Assembly (NCBI GenBank): GCA_019348335.1
Contig: JAHWJR010000057.1
Location: 1-7,477, forward strand
Origin: Actinomycetota bacterium
Lineage (GTDB): Bacteria; Actinomycetota; Acidimicrobiia; Acidimicrobiales; CADCSY01
Direction: 5' to 3'
Length of the DNA: 7,477 bases
This document shows positions 5,050 through 7,477 of this stretch, piece after piece; positions within the stretch are counted from its first letter, which is position 1; each line of letters starts with the position of its first letter. A program made the position numbers and the translations under genes. The notes beneath the pieces were generated by a model that did not search any database, was not told the DNA's origin, and worked only from the letters and a program-made list of their open reading frames with translations.

Positions 5050-6396
5050 CTACAGGGGCAGGTTGTCGTGCGCCCGGTCGGGGAGCCGCTCGCGCTTCGA
5101 GCGGAGCATCTCCAGAGCGGCAGCCACCGCCGAACGGGTGTCGGCCGGGTCGATGACGCTGTCGACGTAGCCGCGCTCCGCGGCCCTCCAGGGGTTCAGC
5201 AGCGATTCGGCGTACTCAGCCTCCTTGGCGGCCCGCACCTCTGGATCGTCCCGGCGGTGCAGGACCTCGGCGGCCTGACGGGCGCCCATCACCGCCAGTT
5301 CGGCACGGGGCCAGGCCAGGCAGACGTCGTTGCCCATGGTCTTGGAGTCCATGACGATGTAGGCGCCCCCGTAGGCCTTGCGCAGCACCACGCACACCCG
5401 CGGCACCGTCGCCCTCCCGTAGGCGCCGACCAACTGGGCGCCGTGGCGGATCATGCCCCGCCACTCGCGGTCCTTGCCCGGGAAGAAGCCGGAGGTGTCG
5501 ACCAGCGTGATCAACGGGACGTTGAAGGCGTCGCACAAGCTGACGAAGCGGGCACCCTTCTGGCTGGCGGGGATGTCGATGCTGCCGGCCAGGGCCAGGG
5601 GCTGGTTGGCGACGATGCCGACGGGGCGCCCGCCCACGGTGGCGAACGCCGTGACCAGGTTCGGGGCCCATCCCCCTGCCAGTTCGAGGATCTCGCCCTC
5701 GTCGACGACCGCCCGGGCGACGTCGCGCACGTCGTAGCTCCCGGTCGAGCTGTCGGGCAGGACGGTGCCGGCCTCGGGGGTCGGCCGATCGACGGGATCG
5801 TCGGTGGGCCAGTGAGGGGGTTCGGCGTCGCAGTGGTCCGGAAGGTGACCCAGCACGGCGACGAGCAGGTCGAGCGCAGTGCTCTCGTCGTCCACCACGG
5901 CGGCGGCCACACCCGAGAGGCGGCCGTGGGTGGAGGCCCCACCCAGGGCCTCGGGCGTCACGTGCTCACCGGTGAAGGACTGCACCGCCGCCGGGCCGAC
6001 GACGTAGGCCGAGGCGTCGGCCGTCATGACCACCACGTCGGCCATGCCGAGCAGCAGGGCCGGGCCGCTCAGGGTCGGCCCGGTGACCGCCAGGAGGATG
6101 GGGACCACTCCGCTGCAGCGGGCGAAGGCCCGGGCCGCCGACCCCCAGCCGTGGAGGGCGGCCACCCCGTCGTTGACGTCGGCGCCGCTGGAGGCCACCA
6201 CGCCGACCAGTGGCAGGCGGGCGTCGAGGGCGACGTCGGCGGCCGCGGCCAAGGTGGCGCCGGCCCCGGCGTCGAGTGCCCCACGCCGCCTGGCCGGGTC
6301 GATCCGCACCAGCACCACCCGCCGCCCGCCCAGCTCCCGCACCGTCGCCGAGACCGTCCCCGGCACGCCGGCCCACAGCGAGGTCACCGTGCTCAC
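5050..6396 (-). CDS. Acyl-CoA carboxylase carboxyltransferase (AccD/PccB-like) with short, divergent N-domain
   Basis: 448 residues from GTG 6396-6394. Family members move the carboxyl group from biotin to acetyl- or propionyl-CoA and usually have 510-550 residues; about 60-80 N-terminal residues, including the RERI.LLDPGSF region, are absent. The C-domain is well kept: PVGIVANQPLALAGSIDIPA (258-277), ARFVSLCDAFNVPLITLVDT (282-301), GFFPG (303-307), RHGAQLVGAYGRATVP (317-332), RKAYGGAYIVMDSK (339-352), HRRDDPE, ESLLNPWRAAERGYVDSVI (397-415) and the ending KRERLPDRAHDNLPL. Gly344-Ala345 match the C-domain oxyanion hole. The N-domain keeps FTGEHVTPEALGGASTHG (141-158), but the usual SGGARIQEG and GACAGG motifs read SSGADVNDG (69-77) and GPTLSG (106-111). 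Ile347 replaces the Asp of propionyl-CoA-specific PccB. GAGGAG sits 6 bases before the GTG, which overlaps the lysR stop. No biotin carboxylase or biotin carrier gene is in the window, so the partner and activity are unproven. Confidence 0.88.
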   Translation of the reverse strand: MSTVTSLWAGVPGTVSATVRELGGRRVVLVRIDPARRRGALDAGAGATLAAAADVALDARLPLVGVVASSGADVNDGVAALHGWGSAARAFARCSGVVPILLAVTGPTLSGPALLLGMADVVVMTADASAYVVGPAAVQSFTGEHVTPEALGGASTHGRLSGVAAAVVDDESTALDLLVAVLGHLPDHCDAEPPHWPTDDPVDRPTPEAGTVLPDSSTGSYDVRDVARAVVDEGEILELAGGWAPNLVTAFATVGGRPVGIVANQPLALAGSIDIPASQKGARFVSLCDAFNVPLITLVDTSGFFPGKDREWRGMIRHGAQLVGAYGRATVPRVCVVLRKAYGGAYIVMDSKTMGNDVCLAWPRAELAVMGARQAAEVLHRRDDPEVRAAKEAEYAESLLNPWRAAERGYVDSVIDPADTRSAVAAALEMLRSKRERLPDRAHDNLPL

Positions 6397-7316
6397 TCGC
6401 TGCTCCTCGGCGAGGGGTGGACACCGGGCTGGCTGGGCGCCTGGTCGGCGACGACCTCGATCATCGCCTCCTGGAGGGCGCGGATCGGTGCCGAGGGCAG
6501 GCCCCGTCGCCGCCGGGCCAGCCCGACCCGACGCCCGGTGACCCCAGCCAGCCGGATGCGCTGCCACGCCGAGTTCGGCACCGCCGGCACGGCGGTGGCG
6601 GGCAGGATGGCGGCGCCGAAGCCCTCGAAGGCCAGCGAGGCGATGAGCCGGAGCCCGTCGAGCTCGATCTGCGCCTGCAGAGTGACGCCGGCTCTCTCTG
6701 CCGCCCGGTCGAGCTCCAGGCGGATGGAGGTGCCGGGGGGAGGCAGCAGGAGCTCGTGGGCAGCCACTTCCTCGAGGGTGACCTCCTGGCGCGAGGCGAG
6801 GTGGTGGCCGGCCGGCGCCACCAGCACCAGGTCCTCTTCGAAGAGGTCGTCGACGGTGATCTGGGGGTCGCTCACCGGCAGGTTCACCACCGTGAGGTCG
6901 AGGGCACCGGCCAAGAGCTGGGGAAGCAACGACGTGGTGTTCCCCTCCAGGATGGCGATGCGCACGTTGGGGTACTGGGCGCCCACGGCGGCCAGGAGGG
7001 GCGGGAGCATCCAGCGACCGGTCGTGCCGATGATGCCCATGCGAACGTGCCCGGCCACCTCGTCGTGCAGCGATGCCACGTCGGCGACGAGGGCGTCGAC
7101 CTCGGCCTGCACCCGTCGGGCTCGGGCGACGGCGACGTCCCCCTCGGCGGTGAGCTGGCCGGCGGAGCGGTCGACCAGGGCCACGCCGAGCTCACGCTCC
7201 AGCCGGGCCACGTGGGTCGACACGTTGGACTGGACCGTGTGGAGCCGGGCGGCGGCAGCGGAGAACGTGCCGGCGTCGGCCACCGCCACCAGGGCGGCGA
7301 GCTGGCGGAGGTCCAT
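6393..7316 (-). CDS. LysR-type transcriptional regulator
   Basis: 307 residues, the normal family length (about 300). The N-terminal winged HTH is clear: MDLRQLAALVAVADAGTFSA at residues 1-20, then AAARLHTVQSNVSTHVARLE (21-40) and RELGVALVDRSAGQLTAEG (41-59). The ligand-binding domain (type 2 periplasmic-binding fold) covers about 90-295: VRMGIIGTTGRWMLPPLLAA (91-110), YPNVRIAILEG (115-125), LLAGALDLTVVNLP (134-147), a PAGHHLA segment (168-174) and GFGAAILPA (232-240). The effector is unknown. The start ATG (7316-7314) is chosen because the family consensus begins right there; the frame stays open for 44 more codons of low-complexity sequence that include hairpin DNA. No strong Shine-Dalgarno precedes it. 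Unlike the usual divergent arrangement, it runs in the same direction as its neighbour and overlaps it by GTGA, so regulator and carboxyltransferase are probably co-translated. The last 16 residues are Pro/Ser-rich. Confidence 0.95.
   Translation of the reverse strand: MDLRQLAALVAVADAGTFSAAAARLHTVQSNVSTHVARLERELGVALVDRSAGQLTAEGDVAVARARRVQAEVDALVADVASLHDEVAGHVRMGIIGTTGRWMLPPLLAAVGAQYPNVRIAILEGNTTSLLPQLLAGALDLTVVNLPVSDPQITVDDLFEEDLVLVAPAGHHLASRQEVTLEEVAAHELLLPPPGTSIRLELDRAAERAGVTLQAQIELDGLRLIASLAFEGFGAAILPATAVPAVPNSAWQRIRLAGVTGRRVGLARRRRGLPSAPIRALQEAMIEVVADQAPSQPGVHPSPRSSE
6403..6408 (-). promoter_or_regulatory. Ribosome binding site of the carboxyltransferase gene
   Basis: GAGGAG on the - strand, 6 bases before the GTG at 6396 and inside the end of lysR. 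It decides the start: the open frame extends 57 codons further upstream, but those codons lie inside lysR and read as low-complexity Gly/Arg/Pro sequence. Confidence 0.65.
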
Positions 7317-7339
7317 CGCTCGAGATGATGGCACATATC

Positions 7340-7359
7340 GCAAAGAACTGCTGCAAAGA
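7340..7359. promoter_or_regulatory. Short direct repeat upstream of lysR, possible operator
   Basis: GCAAAGA occurs at 7340-7346 and again at 7353-7359, a 13-base period, in the only relatively AT-rich patch near the lysR start (24 bases upstream of the ATG). The patch is also bounded by ATC (7337-7339) and GAT (7358-7360). LysR proteins normally bind T-N11-A dyads near their own promoter, and no clean one is seen, so autoregulation here is a guess. No convincing -10/-35 pair is visible. Confidence 0.3.
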
Positions 7360-7404
7360 TCAGCGGCGCACGCGTACGCTGAAGGAGCAGCAGCAGCAGC
7401 GCCA

Positions 7405-7437
7405 GAAGGCCGGCCCTCCCCCCCCGGGCCGGCCTTC
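7405..7437. terminator. Strong GC hairpin upstream of lysR, candidate terminator of a gene beyond the right edge
   Basis: GAAGGCCGGCCC and GGGCCGGCCTTC form a perfect 12-bp stem with a 9-base loop of T followed by eight C (G8A on the - strand). No U-tract follows on either strand. It is far stronger than other hairpins in the window and lies in a non-coding gap, so a factor-assisted terminator for an upstream - strand gene is plausible. A leader structure in a lysR transcript is the alternative. Confidence 0.45.
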
Positions 7438-7449
7438 CTCGCGCCCAAC

Positions 7450-7476
7450 GCTGCGGAGTCCGCCAGGCGGAGCAGC
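7450..7476. other. Second inverted repeat at the right edge
   Basis: GCTGC (7450-7454) pairs with GCAGC (7472-7476), and TCCGC (7459-7463) pairs with GCGGA (7467-7471) around a CAG loop, with a GGAG bulge on the left arm. It follows the stronger hairpin by 12 bases. The region 7317-7477 otherwise holds only an (AGC)5 run at 7386-7400 and no gene I can support. Confidence 0.3.
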
Positions 7477-7477
7477 A

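Noticed and set aside
3422..5170. 582-codon open frame on the + strand opposite gltA and the HTH gene
   Set aside because: It lies antisense to an unmistakable citrate synthase; its Val/Gly/His/Glu-rich translation has no domain and is the usual by-product of GC-rich third positions.
6210..7328. 372-codon open frame on the + strand opposite lysR
   Set aside because: Antisense to a complete LysR protein with clear HTH and effector domains; no recognisable domain in it.
7386..7400. (AGC)5 trinucleotide run
   Set aside because: Too short to treat as a functional microsatellite; expected occasionally in GC-rich intergenic DNA.
7440..7477. Possible tRNA fragment at the right edge because of stems and a GGAGTCCGCC stretch
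   Set aside because: No T-loop GTTCGA-type sequence, no anticodon arm and no CCA end can be placed.

Overview
The window looks like chromosomal DNA of a high-GC (roughly 70% by eye) actinobacterium-like organism. The citrate synthase and the C-terminal half of the carboxyltransferase read closest, from memory, to mycobacterial and streptomycete homologues, and five of the seven protein starts visible in the window are read as GTG. An uncultured Acidimicrobiia-type lineage would fit the gene mix, but the sequence alone does not prove the taxon. There is no IS element, phage gene, CRISPR array, tRNA or rRNA.

Layout. Left edge (1-1302, + strand): the 3' part of a phytoene-desaturase-like FAD oxidoreductase, convergent with everything else. 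All other genes are on the - strand and are read from right to left. In transcription order they are: a LysR-type regulator (7316-6393); an atypical acyl-CoA carboxylase carboxyltransferase (6396-5050) that overlaps it by GTGA; citrate synthase gltA (4972-3653); a MerR/excisionase-like HTH protein with a C-terminal coiled coil (3533-3012); a 49-residue single-span membrane protein (2958-2809); two tandem-PRC-barrel proteins (2812-2225 and 2228-1773); and a small glycine-rich hydrophilic protein (1674-1333). The 161 bases right of lysR hold hairpins and a short direct repeat but no gene I can support.

Functional reading. Two modules stand out. The right one (LysR, carboxyltransferase, citrate synthase) sits at the acetyl-CoA/acyl-CoA node of central metabolism. 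The regulator is co-directional with its probable target and appears translationally coupled to it. The left one (micro-membrane protein plus two PRC-barrel proteins, joined by two GTGA overlaps) is a compact, apparently co-translated cassette of unknown function, perhaps stress or envelope related, with a hydrophilin-like gene directly downstream. This cassette is the best candidate for an undescribed system here, but its function is inference only. I see no defence, toxin-antitoxin or mobile system.
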